DNA of 64,000 bases from Pandoraea vervacti (GCF_000934605.2 NZ_CP010897.2:5518001-5582000), one strand, 5' to 3'. Counted from the stretch's first letter, positions 45,360 through 55,751 are shown. Made by a program: numbers and translations. Notes: generated by a model from the letters alone, not told the origin.

Positions 45360-46559
45360 TTACTTGAGCTTGCAGGTCGATTCGGCTTCCGTGGTGAAGG
45401 CCTTGTCGCCCGGAATCGTGGCGACCACCTTGTAGTAGTCCCACGGCTCCTTCGACTCCTTCTTCGACTTGACCTGCATCAGGTACATGTCGTGGACCAT
45501 CGTGCCGTCCTTGCGGATGTAGCCCTTGCTGAACATGTCGTCGATCTTGATCTTGCGAAGCTGCTCCATGACCTTGTCGGCGTCCGTCGTGCCGGCCGCC
45601 TGAACCGCCTTCAGATAGGTGGTCGTGGCCGAGTAGTCACCCGCTTGCAGGCTCGACGGCATCTTCTTCATCTTGTCGAAGTAGCGCTTGGCGAAAGCGC
45701 GCGTCTTCTCGTCCTTGTCCCAGTACCAGCTGTCGGTCAGGTACATGCCTTCGGTGTTGTCCAGGCCGAGCGAGTGAATGTCGTTGATGAACACCAGCAG
45801 ACCCGCGATCTGCATCTTGCCCTTGATCCCGAATTCCTTCGCCGCCTTGATCGCGTTGATCGTATCGCCGCCGGCGTTGGCAAGGCCAAGCACCTGCGCC
45901 TTGGAGTTGCCGGCCTGCAGCAGATACGACGAGAAGTCCGACGCCGAGAGCGGGTGGCGCACCTGCCCCACCACCGTGCCGCCGTTGGCCTTGACCACGT
46001 CGGCGGTCGACTTCTCGAGCGCATGACCGAACGCGTAGTCGGCCGTCAGGAAGAACCACGATTTGCCGCCCGCCTTCACCACGGCCGAGCCCGTGCCGCG
46101 CGCGAGCGCCACGGTGTCATAGGCGTAGTGCACGCCGTACGGCTGGCACTGGTCGTTGGTCAGCGCGTCGGAGCCTGCGCCCACGTTGATGTAGACCTTC
46201 TTCTTCTCGGCCGAGACCTTGTTCATCGCAAGGCCGGTGCCCGAGTTGGTGCCGCCGATGAGCATGTCCACACCGCCACGGTCGAACCATTCGCGCGCCT
46301 TCGACGCGGCGACGTCCGCCTTGTTCTGGTGGTCGGCCGTCACCAGTTCGACCGGCTTGCCGAGCACCTTGCCGCCAAAGTCGGCAATGGCCATCTTGAT
46401 GGCTTCCGCGCCGCCCTGCCCGTCGATGTCGGTGTACAGGCCCGACATGTCGGTGATGAAACCGATCTTCACCGTGTTGCCATCGGCGTGGGCCTGCGTG
46501 GCCATTGCCGCAAAACCGAACGCAGCCGCTACGGCCAACGCCTTCATTCGCATCGTCAT
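45360..46559 (-). CDS. ABC transporter substrate-binding protein (second cluster)
   Basis: 399 residues from the ATG at 46559 (AAGGAG six bases upstream), with a signal peptide ending AMATQAHA. Mature start DGNTVKIGFITDMSGLYTDIDGQGG. It belongs to the type I periplasmic-binding group that often serves aromatic acids, amides or hydroxy acids. The GGTNSGTGLAMNKV and YDTVALARGTGSAVVKAGG segments are characteristic of this subgroup. Ligand unknown. Confidence 0.9.
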   Translation of the reverse strand: MTMRMKALAVAAAFGFAAMATQAHADGNTVKIGFITDMSGLYTDIDGQGGAEAIKMAIADFGGKVLGKPVELVTADHQNKADVAASKAREWFDRGGVDMLIGGTNSGTGLAMNKVSAEKKKVYINVGAGSDALTNDQCQPYGVHYAYDTVALARGTGSAVVKAGGKSWFFLTADYAFGHALEKSTADVVKANGGTVVGQVRHPLSASDFSSYLLQAGNSKAQVLGLANAGGDTINAIKAAKEFGIKGKMQIAGLLVFINDIHSLGLDNTEGMYLTDSWYWDKDEKTRAFAKRYFDKMKKMPSSLQAGDYSATTTYLKAVQAAGTTDADKVMEQLRKIKIDDMFSKGYIRKDGTMVHDMYLMQVKSKKESKEPWDYYKVVATIPGDKAFTTEAESTCKLK

Positions 46560-46629
46560 CTTCGTCTCCTTCGTGGATTTGATCGCCTGGGTCCATCGCC
46601 CGGCACGCGAGCGCACCGGGTAGCTCACC

Positions 46630-47421
46630 TCATACGCCCAACAATTCGTGCAGCACCGGCATCTTCATCTCCAGCTCCGGAGCGCCGAAGCGCTCCACGA
46701 TCTTGCCGTGCTCCATCACATAGAAGCGATCGGCCAGCGGAGCCGCAAAACGGAAATTCTGTTCCACCATCACGATGGTGTAACCACGCGCCTTGAGCGT
46801 GGTGATCATGCGCGCCAATGTCTGCACGATCACCGGCGCGAGGCCTTCGGAGATTTCATCGAGCAACAGCAGGTTGGCGCCGGTGCGCAAGATGCGCGCC
46901 ACCGCCAGCATCTGTTGCTCGCCACCCGACAGGCGCGTGCCCTGGCTGTGGCGTCGCTCCTTGAGGTTCGGAAACATGTCGTAGATTTCCTCGAGCGACA
47001 TGCCGCGCCCGCCATCCTCGCGACGATTGCCGCTCATGCCGATATACGGCGGCAGCAGCAGATTCTCTTCACACGACAGGCTCGCAAAGATGCCGCGCTC
47101 TTCGGGGCAATAGCCCACGCCGTGATGCGCGACCTTGTACGTCGGAAGATGAATGGTCTCTTCCCCCGCGATACGGATCGAGCCCTGACGTTGGCCCGTG
47201 AGTCCCATGATTGCGCGCAGCGTGGTCGTGCGCCCGGCGCCGTTGCGTCCGAGCAGTGTGACGACTTCGCCGCGCCCGACCGTCAGATCCACCCCATGCA
47301 GAATGTGCGACTCGCCGTACCAGGCCTGAAGCCCTTCGACTTCCAGTGCGGGCACACCTGCCCCGCCCTTGCCACGCTCGCCACCCTGGTTACCACCGTT
47401 TCCGTACATAGACGTCCTCAC
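46630..47421 (-). CDS. livF: LivF-type ABC ATPase (second cluster) with Arg in Walker A
   Basis: 263 residues from a GTG at 47421 that overlaps the livG stop (GTGA) with GGGAG upstream; an ATG at 47409 is an alternative. Signature LSGGEQQML and Walker B LLLLDEISEGLAP are normal. The Walker A motif reads GRNGAGRTT: the phosphate-binding lysine is arginine, confirmed in the DNA as CGC. A Gly-rich insert (MSGNRREDGGRGMS) sits in the helical region. Confidence 0.88.
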   Translation of the reverse strand: MRTSMYGNGGNQGGERGKGGAGVPALEVEGLQAWYGESHILHGVDLTVGRGEVVTLLGRNGAGRTTTLRAIMGLTGQRQGSIRIAGEETIHLPTYKVAHHGVGYCPEERGIFASLSCEENLLLPPYIGMSGNRREDGGRGMSLEEIYDMFPNLKERRHSQGTRLSGGEQQMLAVARILRTGANLLLLDEISEGLAPVIVQTLARMITTLKARGYTIVMVEQNFRFAAPLADRFYVMEHGKIVERFGAPELEMKMPVLHELLGV

Positions 47422-48197
47422 CCGTGGGCTCCCTGCAATTCGCCGTCCGCTGTGCCCATATAGGCTTCCATCACCTGCGGATTCTTCGAGACTTCGTGAT
47501 ACGGCCCTTCGGCAAGCACTTCGCCGCGCTGAAGCACGGTGATCGTGTCGGAGATGCCGGCGATCACGTTCATGTTGTGCTCGACCATCAGGATCGTGCG
47601 GCCCGCCGAGACCTTCTTGATGAGCGCGGTGACACGATCGACGTCTTCATGTCCCATGCCTTGCGTGGGTTCGTCGAGCAGCATTAGTTCGGGTTCCATA
47701 GCAAGCGTGGTCGCGATCTCGAGTGCGCGCTTGCGGCCGTATGGCAGCTCCACGGTCAGCGTATGGGCGAATTCGGTAAGACCGACTTCCGCGAGCAGTT
47801 CCATCGCACGGGCGTCGAGCTGGCGCAGCGTGCGGCTACTGCTCCAGAAGTGGAACGCGGTGCCGAGGTTGCGTTGCAAACCGATGCGCACGTTCTCGAG
47901 CACGCTCAGGTGCGGAAACACGGCGGAGATCTGGAACGAGCGGATGATGCCGCGGCGCGCGATTTGCGCGGGCGCTTCACGGGTGATGTCTTCACCGTTG
48001 AAGGTGATGGTCCCCGCGCTGGGCACGAGAAATTTCGTGAGCAGGTTGAAGCAGGTGGTCTTGCCGGCGCCGTTCGGGCCGATGAGGGCATGGATGGTGC
48101 CGCGCGCGACGCGCAGGTCAACCCCATTGACGGCGGTAAAGCCACGGAACTCCTTCGTGAGTCCGCGGGTTTCGAGAATGAAATCGTTGTTCGCCAT
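47418..48197 (-). CDS. livG: LivG-type ABC ATPase (second cluster)
   Basis: 259 residues from the ATG at 48197; a GTG four codons upstream is also possible. Walker A GPNGAGKTT and Walker B LMLLDEPTQGM are intact, while the signature reads LPYGRKRALEIA, the usual LivG-type variant. Together with the preceding genes it forms livG-livF-binding protein-livH-livM. Confidence 0.9.
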   Translation of the reverse strand: MANNDFILETRGLTKEFRGFTAVNGVDLRVARGTIHALIGPNGAGKTTCFNLLTKFLVPSAGTITFNGEDITREAPAQIARRGIIRSFQISAVFPHLSVLENVRIGLQRNLGTAFHFWSSSRTLRQLDARAMELLAEVGLTEFAHTLTVELPYGRKRALEIATTLAMEPELMLLDEPTQGMGHEDVDRVTALIKKVSAGRTILMVEHNMNVIAGISDTITVLQRGEVLAEGPYHEVSKNPQVMEAYMGTADGELQGAHG

Positions 48198-48872
48198 GTC
48201 TCCTGCCACATTCCTGGTTGGCGGTGCGAAGCAAAAGGCTTCGGCACCATCGTCTGTGACAACCGCAAGGCAGGCAGATGACGCACGGGTTGGCGTCGTC
48301 GGCAGAGTGCCCCGCGTCCTTTGAAGGACGCCGAATTCTTGGTTCGGTCGCCTATAAGGAATCGTTATTGTGTGTGGTTTGTTGCAACGCGATCATTGGG
48401 ATTTGCACTAGGCTTCGCATCCGTCGAAACACGCATGCTCACACGTGTTGCAGAACGTTCGGTCACATGGACCGCCAGCACGCCGCGCCCTAGTGCGACA
48501 AGGCTTTTGCGGCACACGCAAATGCACGTCTGATAGCCAATTTCGATCAGCCATCGTCGCGCACCTCCGCATACATTAGGTATTACTACGTAAGTTTTGG
48601 GGGAAGCCACAGAAAACCGCATGAAGCGGAACGTCGCGGCCATGCAGCGCACTTTTGGGATTTCGGTCGTTTTTTTCGGCCGCGGACTCACGAAGTCGTC
48701 AGTGCAGATGAGAAATAAGAATATCTCCAAACCCGCCATCCATTCCCCATGTGACGATGTTTGGGTGTCCCGTCGGCAGCCCGCGATGGTCCGCCTTGCG
48801 ACCGAAAGCATGGTGTGACGGATCGCCCCACGGACACGATATCGGCCAAATATTGGAGGGAGAGTCAACGCC
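48198..48872. other. Gene-free region between livG and the PP2C-like gene
   Basis: 675 bases between divergent genes, presumably holding both promoters. No convincing gene: the open frames here lack a ribosome binding site and any recognisable motif. Confidence 0.55.
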
Positions 48873-49709
48873 ATGACCCCGAACATAACGAGTATTACTG
48901 ACGGGATTTACGCGAACATTCCCACCGAAGATGTCGTCGGGTACCTTCGCCGCCCGGGATCGGTTCTTGCATGGGCTATCGATGGCGCATCAACGCTCTC
49001 GCAATCGCCATTCACCACGTTTGACGATATTTCAGATGCTGGTTGGTCTGCGCGAAAGGTGGCCGACGCACTTTCGAACATGGCTGATTCCGCCTTCATG
49101 CCGTCAAGATTGCACCAGGAGCTAAATTCGATAAAGCAGGCGTACTTTAGCGCTTCAGGATCGAAGCGCCCGGTGCATGAGTGGCCTGTAGCCGCCGCGA
49201 CGATTGTGGAGATGGATATGGTCTCCTCATCGAGGGTCGCGGTCTCAATTTATCGTTACGCCGATTGCTTCGAACTATTGCATGAAGGTCCAATTCCGTT
49301 GGACACCGACCTCAGAGCGCCCTTGTCAGTACCTCGGACTTACGATCCGTGGAAACCTCACTCCGGGTTCACCGGCGACCGACTTTCGCAGCTACAGGCA
49401 AGACGCTGCGAGCAGCAACGCAACGAACTGAGTTCAGCGCTCACGCTGAACCCGGAAAGCGCCTTCAATGCCCGGAAAATCCAAACGTCTCTCCATACGC
49501 CTGCACAGATCCTGGTGGGAACGGATGGCCTGTCGCGAGCATGGGACACCTATGGGTTAATGACGTCCGCGCAAGCGCTGAGATTAGCAACCCAGTCTGG
49601 ACTTGGTGCTTTGCTGAACGCCGTTCGGCGCCACGAAGCGACGCTTGCCAGTAACACGGACCGCAAGCGTCGAGATGATGCGAGCGGCATTCTCCTTACG
49701 TTCCCGTAG
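48873..49709 (+). CDS. PP2C-like serine/threonine phosphatase domain protein
   Basis: 278 residues with GGAGGGAGAG nine bases upstream. Metal-binding motifs of PPM/PP2C phosphatases are recognisable though diverged: AWAIDGAS (D37, G38), VGTDGLSRAWDTYGL near 213, and RRDDASGIL near 266. The normal second-metal glycine motif is shortened. Composition is more AT-rich than the neighbouring liv genes, hinting at acquisition. No kinase gene is adjacent; the frameshifted MFS gene follows 228 bases later. Substrate unknown. Confidence 0.68.
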   Translation: MTPNITSITDGIYANIPTEDVVGYLRRPGSVLAWAIDGASTLSQSPFTTFDDISDAGWSARKVADALSNMADSAFMPSRLHQELNSIKQAYFSASGSKRPVHEWPVAAATIVEMDMVSSSRVAVSIYRYADCFELLHEGPIPLDTDLRAPLSVPRTYDPWKPHSGFTGDRLSQLQARRCEQQRNELSSALTLNPESAFNARKIQTSLHTPAQILVGTDGLSRAWDTYGLMTSAQALRLATQSGLGALLNAVRRHEATLASNTDRKRRDDASGILLTFP

Positions 49710-49937
49710 CAATCCCCTCGCACAAAGACCACGTCGCCATCCCCTTCAAGACTTGTCTGTTTCCTCGACTACGCGACGTTGCCTGAGCGCGGATCCGGTC
49801 TGGCCCAGATGGGTTGGCCGAGCCCGAGACGGCGCAAAGGCAACGCTCGCTGCTATCGCCCAAACCGGAATGCCATCTTCCCCAACACACCGAGCGCCGT
49901 TCATTGAAGCGGGGCTTCTCCCTGCAGAGGGCAAGCC

Positions 49938-51115
49938 ATGACACCCACGTCGGCGATTATCCTCACCAGCGCTCTCACTGCGTTAAGCGCGCTTCCGCTT
50001 GACGTCATGCTTCCGTCTTTCGTTCCATTGCCAACGCGTATGACACCAGTGTCGATTCAATCGCCTCGCTGGTCGGCTACTTTGCAATCACGTTTTCTGT
50101 CGCGCAACTCATCGTGGGACCGCTATCCGATCAGGTCGGCAGACGGCGCGTCCTTCTCGTCGGCTTGCTAATCGCTACCCTCGGCGCAATTGGCGGCGCC
50201 CTCGCACACAGCTATGCGTTGCATGTCACATTCCGTGTCGTTCAAGCGATGGGTTGCTCATGTTTCATTCTTGCGCAAGCGATCATTCAAGACACATTTC
50301 CTGGCGGAACAGGTCTGCGCGCCCGAATATTCAATGTGACGTTCGGAGGTCTGTGCATTGCCGGCTCCCCGTTGCTCGGCGCCACCTTGCAGGAACACTT
50401 CGGATGGCGGGCCAGCTTCTGGCTATTCGCCGCGATTGCCATCGGCGTTTTATTACACGCGGCACGGTATTTGAAGGACTCACGCCGAGCGCCGCAAAGT
50501 AAACCAGGTCACTACGCATGGCTCTATTGGCAACTGGCCAGCCATCGCGCTTTCCTTGCCTACACGCTTCTCGGCACCATTGCGTTCGCATGCCATTTCT
50601 CCTTCATCATTCTTTCGCCACATCTCTTCTTCGAGATCCTTGAATTCACTTCGTATGGCTACGCCAAGGTGCTGCTTCTCTACGGTGGGACATATTTGCT
50701 AGGTGGATTTCTTGCGGATCAACTTGCCAATCGATTTGCCGCGCAACGACAGATTGGACTCGGCATTGGCATGATCGGCATGGCGAGTCTCCTCATGATT
50801 GCGCTTTATGTTTGGCTCGGACATCACGCAGCAACCGCAATGGCACCGATGCTCATCGCCACGTTGGGAACCACACTGATCCGCCCCGCAACCGCGACAC
50901 TGTCCATGGCGTTATTCGAACATTGCGCCGGCACCGCTGCGGCGGCATCCGGGGCAATACGGTTCTTTGTCGCCGGGACACTAAGCATCGGACTGTCCAA
51001 TATCCCGCAGTCGAAATTCCTTCTGCTCACCCTCTTGTTGGTTACTTCGTATGTGGCGAGTGTGGCCCTTCACGGACAAGGTGGCATGCGCGCCAACCCG
51101 CATCCCGAATGCTGA
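49938..51115 (+). pseudogene. Bcr/CflA-type MFS transporter broken by a frameshift
   Basis: The gene starts at the ATG 49938 (GAGGGC upstream) and reads MTPTSAIILTSALTALSALP, then LDVMLPSF, matching the family's TM1. At about 50020 the reading frame must shift: the continuation SIANAYDTSVDSIASLVGYF and IVGPLSDQVGRRR (motif A) lies in the next frame and runs uninterrupted to 51115. One lost base in TTC-CGT explains it. The downstream part alone has an ATG at 50114 but would lack TM1 and most of TM2. It could be a real pseudogene or a sequencing error. Confidence 0.8.
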
Positions 51116-51154
51116 CGCCCACCGTCTCAGAAAATCGCTGTCCCACCCTTAGGG

Positions 51155-52801
51155 TCATCTCCCCGCCTTGCGCGCCGCGCGAATCATGTCGCTGGCGCGC
51201 TCGGCGATCATGATCGTCGGGGAGTTGGTGTTGCCCGACGTAATGGTCGGCATGACGGAAGCATCCACCACACGCAAGGCCTGCACGCCACGCACGCGCA
51301 GTTGGGCGTCGACGACGGCATTCGCATCGTCGTCGCGTCCCATGCGGCAGGTGCCGACGGGATGGAAGATCGTCGTGCCGATGTCGCCCGCTGCGCGCTT
51401 CAGATCGTCGTCCGTCTGATACGACGGCCCCGGGAGATACTCGCGCGGTTCGAATCGCGCGAATGCGGGGGCGCCCACGATACGGCGCGTGAGCTTGATG
51501 GCGTCCGCCGCGACTCGCAGGTCCTCGTCCGTGGACAGATAATGCGGCGCGATATTCGGTGCGACGCGCACATCGGGCGACGTCAGATGCACATTGCCGC
51601 GCGAAGTCGGTCGCAGATTGCACACCGACGCGGTGAACGCATTGAACTTGTGTAGCGGATCGCCGAACTTCTCCAGCGACAACGGCTGCACGTGGTACTC
51701 CAGATCGGGACGCGCCACGTCGTCGCGACTGCGCGCAAACGCACCGAGCTGCGATGGCGCCATACTCATCGGCCCACGTTGCGTGAACGCATACTGCATG
51801 CCGATCGTCAGCTTGCCAATCAGACTGTTCGCCGAGAGGTTGAGCGTCTTCGCGCCGCGCAGCTTGTACACCGTGCGCAATTGCAGATGGTCCTGCAAGT
51901 TCTCCCCCACGCCGGGCAGATGCGACACCACGTCGATGCCGAAGCCGCGCAGCCGTTCGCCGTCGCCAATGCCCGAGACTTCGAGCAGATGCGGCGAATT
52001 CACCGCCCCCGCCGCAAGAATGGTCTCCACGTTCGCGAGCGCCGTGAAGTCCTCGTTCCCGCCGCGATACGCCACACCGGTGCAACGCGTGCCGTCGAAC
52101 AGCAAACGACTGACACTCGCCCCCGTGATGACCGTGAGATTCGGGCGTTGCGACGCGGGCCGCAGGAAACCCTTCGCGGCGCTCCATCGCACGCCGCGTC
52201 GCTGATTCACTTCGAAGTAGCCGATGCCGAAGTTGTCGCCACGATTGAAGTCGTCGGTTTTCGGAATGCCGATCTGCTCGGCAGCATCGGCAAACGAATC
52301 GAGCACGCGCCACGACAGACGCTGCTTCTCGACGCGCCACTCGCCACCGCTGCCATGAAATTCCGAGCGGCCCTTGTAGTGGTCTTCGCTGCGCTTGAAT
52401 AGCGGCAGCACATTGTCCCAACGCCAGCCATCGTCGCCAGTGGCGTCGGCCCACAGGTCGTAGTCCTCACGCTGGCCGCGCATGTAGATCATGCCGTTGA
52501 TCGACGAACTCCCGCCGAGCACTCGCCCGCGCGGATAGGCGAGCGAGCGCCCATTCAATCCGGCCTCCGCCTGCGTGCGAAAGAGCCAGTCGGTGCGCGG
52601 GTTGCCGATGCAATACAGATAACCCACGGGGATGTGAATCCAGTGATAGTCGTCCTTGCCGCCGGCCTCAAGCAGCAGGACGGAGACATCGGGGTCCTGC
52701 GTGAGACGGTTCGCCAGCACACACCCGGCCGAGCCGGCCCCCACGATGATGTAATCGAAACGCTCTTGCTGGTCGGTTCGCTGCTGCCCCTGCTTGCTCA
52801 T
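51155..52801 (-). CDS. GMC-family FAD oxidoreductase (alcohol/choline dehydrogenase-like)
   Basis: 548 residues from the ATG at 52801. N-terminal FAD motif DYIIVGAGSAGCVLANRL, GMC signature 1 (GRVLGGSSSINGMIYMRG), signature 2 (GAVNSPHLLEVSGIG), and the C-terminal active-site region HPVGTCRMG...VVDASVMPTITSGNTNSPTIMIAE with the catalytic His and Asn. It oxidises primary alcohols; the choline- or aliphatic-alcohol-dehydrogenase subgroup fits best. Divergent from the LysR gene at 53193, which may regulate it. Confidence 0.9.
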   Translation of the reverse strand: MSKQGQQRTDQQERFDYIIVGAGSAGCVLANRLTQDPDVSVLLLEAGGKDDYHWIHIPVGYLYCIGNPRTDWLFRTQAEAGLNGRSLAYPRGRVLGGSSSINGMIYMRGQREDYDLWADATGDDGWRWDNVLPLFKRSEDHYKGRSEFHGSGGEWRVEKQRLSWRVLDSFADAAEQIGIPKTDDFNRGDNFGIGYFEVNQRRGVRWSAAKGFLRPASQRPNLTVITGASVSRLLFDGTRCTGVAYRGGNEDFTALANVETILAAGAVNSPHLLEVSGIGDGERLRGFGIDVVSHLPGVGENLQDHLQLRTVYKLRGAKTLNLSANSLIGKLTIGMQYAFTQRGPMSMAPSQLGAFARSRDDVARPDLEYHVQPLSLEKFGDPLHKFNAFTASVCNLRPTSRGNVHLTSPDVRVAPNIAPHYLSTDEDLRVAADAIKLTRRIVGAPAFARFEPREYLPGPSYQTDDDLKRAAGDIGTTIFHPVGTCRMGRDDDANAVVDAQLRVRGVQALRVVDASVMPTITSGNTNSPTIMIAERASDMIRAARKAGR

Positions 52802-53192
52802 TCCCGCTTGTCTCCCTCGATGGCGCGGCACTCGCCATGGTGCGGTGCCAGCCCTGATGCGGCACCCGACTGAGGTGGACTGTCGCCCCACGTGTCGGGT
52901 TCATTTTTGTCGTCACGCCGTCAATGCCAGGTGGGACGGTCGAATGCCCGGTATTCCATCAGAAATACTCATGTTCATCGCGCCCGTCGCACCGAACCGA
53001 ACGACCGCGTCGATGCCACGCCCCCAACCGGCGCCAGCGCCCGCGCAAGCCAGCCAGTGCGCCAACCTTGGCCACGCCGCGAGAGTGCATAGCGTACTGC
53101 CGCGCCGCGCGGCAAGCCAATGAGAAATTATCAAAAGCAATATAAGATTCCCTTATGTCGCCCGTCGACTCTCACTCTCTGCCCCTCGTGCC
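52802..53192. other. Divergent promoter region of the GMC oxidoreductase and LysR genes
   Basis: 391 bases without a gene. Near the LysR end it turns AT-rich and holds the dyad ATAAGATTCCCTTAT at 53142-53156, which contains the T-N11-A pattern of LysR operators; TATAAG at 53141-53146 could equally be a -10 element. Confidence 0.5.
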
Positions 53193-54068
53193 ATGGAACT
53201 CGCCCATCTTCGTGCCTTCGTCGCCATCGCCCGAGAAGGCAATCTCACCCGGGCCGCGCAACGGCTGCACCTGACGCAACCGGCCGTCAGCCTTCAGGTC
53301 AAGGCGTTGCAGGAAACGCTGCGTCTCACGCTCTTCACCCGCACGGCGCATGGGCTCACCCTCACACGCGACGCCCAGGCCCTGCTGCCATTGGCCGAAC
53401 GCATGCTCTCGGCACTGACCGACTTTCAGCAGGCGGCGGGCGCGCTGCGCGAAACGGTACGCGGACGCCTTCGCATCGGCACGATCCTCGACCCCGAATT
53501 CACGCGGCTGGGCGCGTTCCTGAAGCGTCTGGTGGAGTCGTATCCGCAAATCGAAACCGTGCTGCGACACAGCATGTCGGGCGACGTGCTGCAACGCCTG
53601 GCACGAAGCGAACTGGATGTCGGGTTCTACATTGGCAAGCCGGATCCGGCGCAATTCCATGCGATCACGCTCACGCCGTTCTCGTATCAGGTGCTGGCAC
53701 CGGCCGGTTGGCGCGAGCGGGTCGCCCGGCGCGGATGGCGCGAACTCGCTGCGCTGCCGTGGATCTGGACACCGCCCGAGTCCGCCCATCATCGCCTGCT
53801 GTGCGCCGCCTTCGGCGAGGTCGGCGTCACCCCGGTGAAAGTCGCGGAAGTCGATCAGGAGCCGTCGATGCTCGATCTGGTGAAGTCAGGTATCGGGCTG
53901 TCGCTGGTGCGCGACTCCATCGCGCTGCGCGAGGCGCGTGCTCACGGCCTGGTGATCGCCGACGCCGTGTCGGTGCCCACCGAGCTTGCCTTCGTCACAC
54001 TCGTCTCGCGGCGCGACGAACCTGCCATCGCCGCTGCCTTGCAACTCGTGACGAGCGTCTGGGCCTGA
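53193..54068 (+). CDS. LysR-family transcriptional regulator
   Basis: 291 residues: N-terminal winged HTH (LRAFVAIAREGNLTRAAQRLHLTQPAVSLQVKALQ) and a periplasmic-binding-like effector domain (RGRLRIGTILDPEF...). Divergent from the GMC oxidoreductase, the usual arrangement for a LysR activator and its target. Effector unknown. Confidence 0.92.
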   Translation: MELAHLRAFVAIAREGNLTRAAQRLHLTQPAVSLQVKALQETLRLTLFTRTAHGLTLTRDAQALLPLAERMLSALTDFQQAAGALRETVRGRLRIGTILDPEFTRLGAFLKRLVESYPQIETVLRHSMSGDVLQRLARSELDVGFYIGKPDPAQFHAITLTPFSYQVLAPAGWRERVARRGWRELAALPWIWTPPESAHHRLLCAAFGEVGVTPVKVAEVDQEPSMLDLVKSGIGLSLVRDSIALREARAHGLVIADAVSVPTELAFVTLVSRRDEPAIAAALQLVTSVWA

Positions 54069-54323
54069 ACGCTGCTGCTGATCCGGGGCGTCGCTGATCC
54101 TGGACGTCATGCCCTCCCGGACGCCTTTCCGACACCGCGCCCGGCACCTTCGCGTCGCAAATCGGGCGCATAATCCATGCCTGCCCAGGCCTTCGCTTCA
54201 CGACATTCGAAAAGGCCGTCTCCCTCGCAAATCATGCCGTGGCACGGCGCGTCTGCCATCGACCTGTCGTGTCACATCCCTGTCAACGATCTAGAATTCA
54301 AGTCTGTCTTCAAGGAGTCGACC

Positions 54324-55715
54324 ATGTCCGATGTGCGAATGGAACGCGATACTTTCGGCGAGATTGCCGTGCCTGCCGACCGCCTGTGGGGTGCCCAAAC
54401 GCAGCGCTCGCTGCTGAACTTCAAGATCTCCACCGAGAAGATGCCGCGCGAACTCGTGCGCGCGCTCGCTCGTGTCAAGCGTGCCGCTGCCGAGGTCAAC
54501 AAAGATCTGGGCGTGCTCGACGCCAAGAAGGCTGACGCCATCATCAAGGCCGCCGACGAAGTCATCGCCGGCCAGCATGACGAGGAATTCCCGCTCGCCG
54601 TATGGCAGACGGGATCGGGCACGCAGTCGAACATGAACATGAACGAAGTGCTCGCGAACCGCGCCAGCGAACTGCTCGGCGGCGTACGCGGCGAAGAGCG
54701 CCTCGTGCATCCGAACGACGACGTCAACAAGGGACAGTCGTCCAATGACGTCTTCCCGACCGCCATGAGCGTGGCCGCGCTCGACGCCCTCGTGAACCAC
54801 CTCAAACCCAGTGTCGGCCAGCTGCGCGACACGCTTCACGCCAAGGCGCGCGCCTACGACGACATCGTCAAGATCGGCCGCACGCACTTGCAGGACGCTA
54901 CGCCGCTCACCCTCGGTCAGGAAATCTCCGGCTGGGTCGCACAGATCGACCATGGCCTCAGGCATGTGGAGGACGCGCTGCCGCACGTGGCCGAACTCGC
55001 ACTAGGCGGCACTGCCGTGGGCACCGGCCTGAACGCCCACCCGGAATTCGCGAAGAAGGTTGCCGACACGCTCGCGCGCGACACCGGCCTGCCATTCGTC
55101 ACGGCCCCGAACAAGTTCGAAGCGCTCGCCGCGAACGACGCCATCGTGCACGCGCATGGCACGCTCAAGACGCTCGCCGCCAGCTTCATGAAGATCGCCA
55201 ACGACGTGCGCTGGCTCGCCAGCGGCCCGCGATGCGGCATCGGTGAGTTGCAGATTCCCGAAAACGAACCAGGCAGCTCCATCATGCCGGGCAAGGTCAA
55301 TCCGACCCAATGCGAAGCGATGACGATGCTCTGCGCCCAGGTGCTGGGTAACGACGTCGCCATCAACGTCGGCGGCTCGATGGGCAATTTCGAGCTGAAT
55401 GTGTTCAAGCCGTTGCTCATCCACAACTTCCTGCAAAGCGTGCGCGTGCTGGCCGACGGCGCGGTGAGCTTCAACGATAACTGCGCCATCGGCATCGAGC
55501 CGAATCGCGCCCGCATCGCCTCGCTGCTCGATGAGTCGCTCATGCTCGTGACCGCGCTCAACCCGCACATCGGTTACGACAAGGCTGCGCAGATCGCCAA
55601 GAAGGCCCACAAGGAAGGCACCACGCTCAAGGCGGCCGCCCTTGCGCTGGGCCATGTCACGGCCGAGCAGTTCGACGCCTGGGTGCGCCCGGAACAAATG
55701 GTCGGCAAGCGCTGA
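54324..55715 (+). CDS. fumC: Class II fumarate hydratase
   Basis: Iron-free, oxidant-stable fumarase of the TCA cycle: fumarate + water to (S)-malate. 463 residues from the ATG at 54324 (AAGGAG six bases upstream; the frame is open further up but without conservation). Conserved regions: TGSGTQSNMNMNEVLANRA, GQSSNDVFPTAM, and the superfamily signature GSSIMPGKVNPTQCE. Normal length. Confidence 0.97.
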   Translation: MSDVRMERDTFGEIAVPADRLWGAQTQRSLLNFKISTEKMPRELVRALARVKRAAAEVNKDLGVLDAKKADAIIKAADEVIAGQHDEEFPLAVWQTGSGTQSNMNMNEVLANRASELLGGVRGEERLVHPNDDVNKGQSSNDVFPTAMSVAALDALVNHLKPSVGQLRDTLHAKARAYDDIVKIGRTHLQDATPLTLGQEISGWVAQIDHGLRHVEDALPHVAELALGGTAVGTGLNAHPEFAKKVADTLARDTGLPFVTAPNKFEALAANDAIVHAHGTLKTLAASFMKIANDVRWLASGPRCGIGELQIPENEPGSSIMPGKVNPTQCEAMTMLCAQVLGNDVAINVGGSMGNFELNVFKPLLIHNFLQSVRVLADGAVSFNDNCAIGIEPNRARIASLLDESLMLVTALNPHIGYDKAAQIAKKAHKEGTTLKAAALALGHVTAEQFDAWVRPEQMVGKR

Positions 55716-55751
55716 ACGTCCCTTTGCAACACTGTCACACGGTCACCGCGC

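Noticed and set aside
48365..48886. 173-codon minus-strand frame upstream of the PP2C-like gene
   Set aside because: Random-looking composition, overlaps the start of the PP2C-like gene, no similarity seen.
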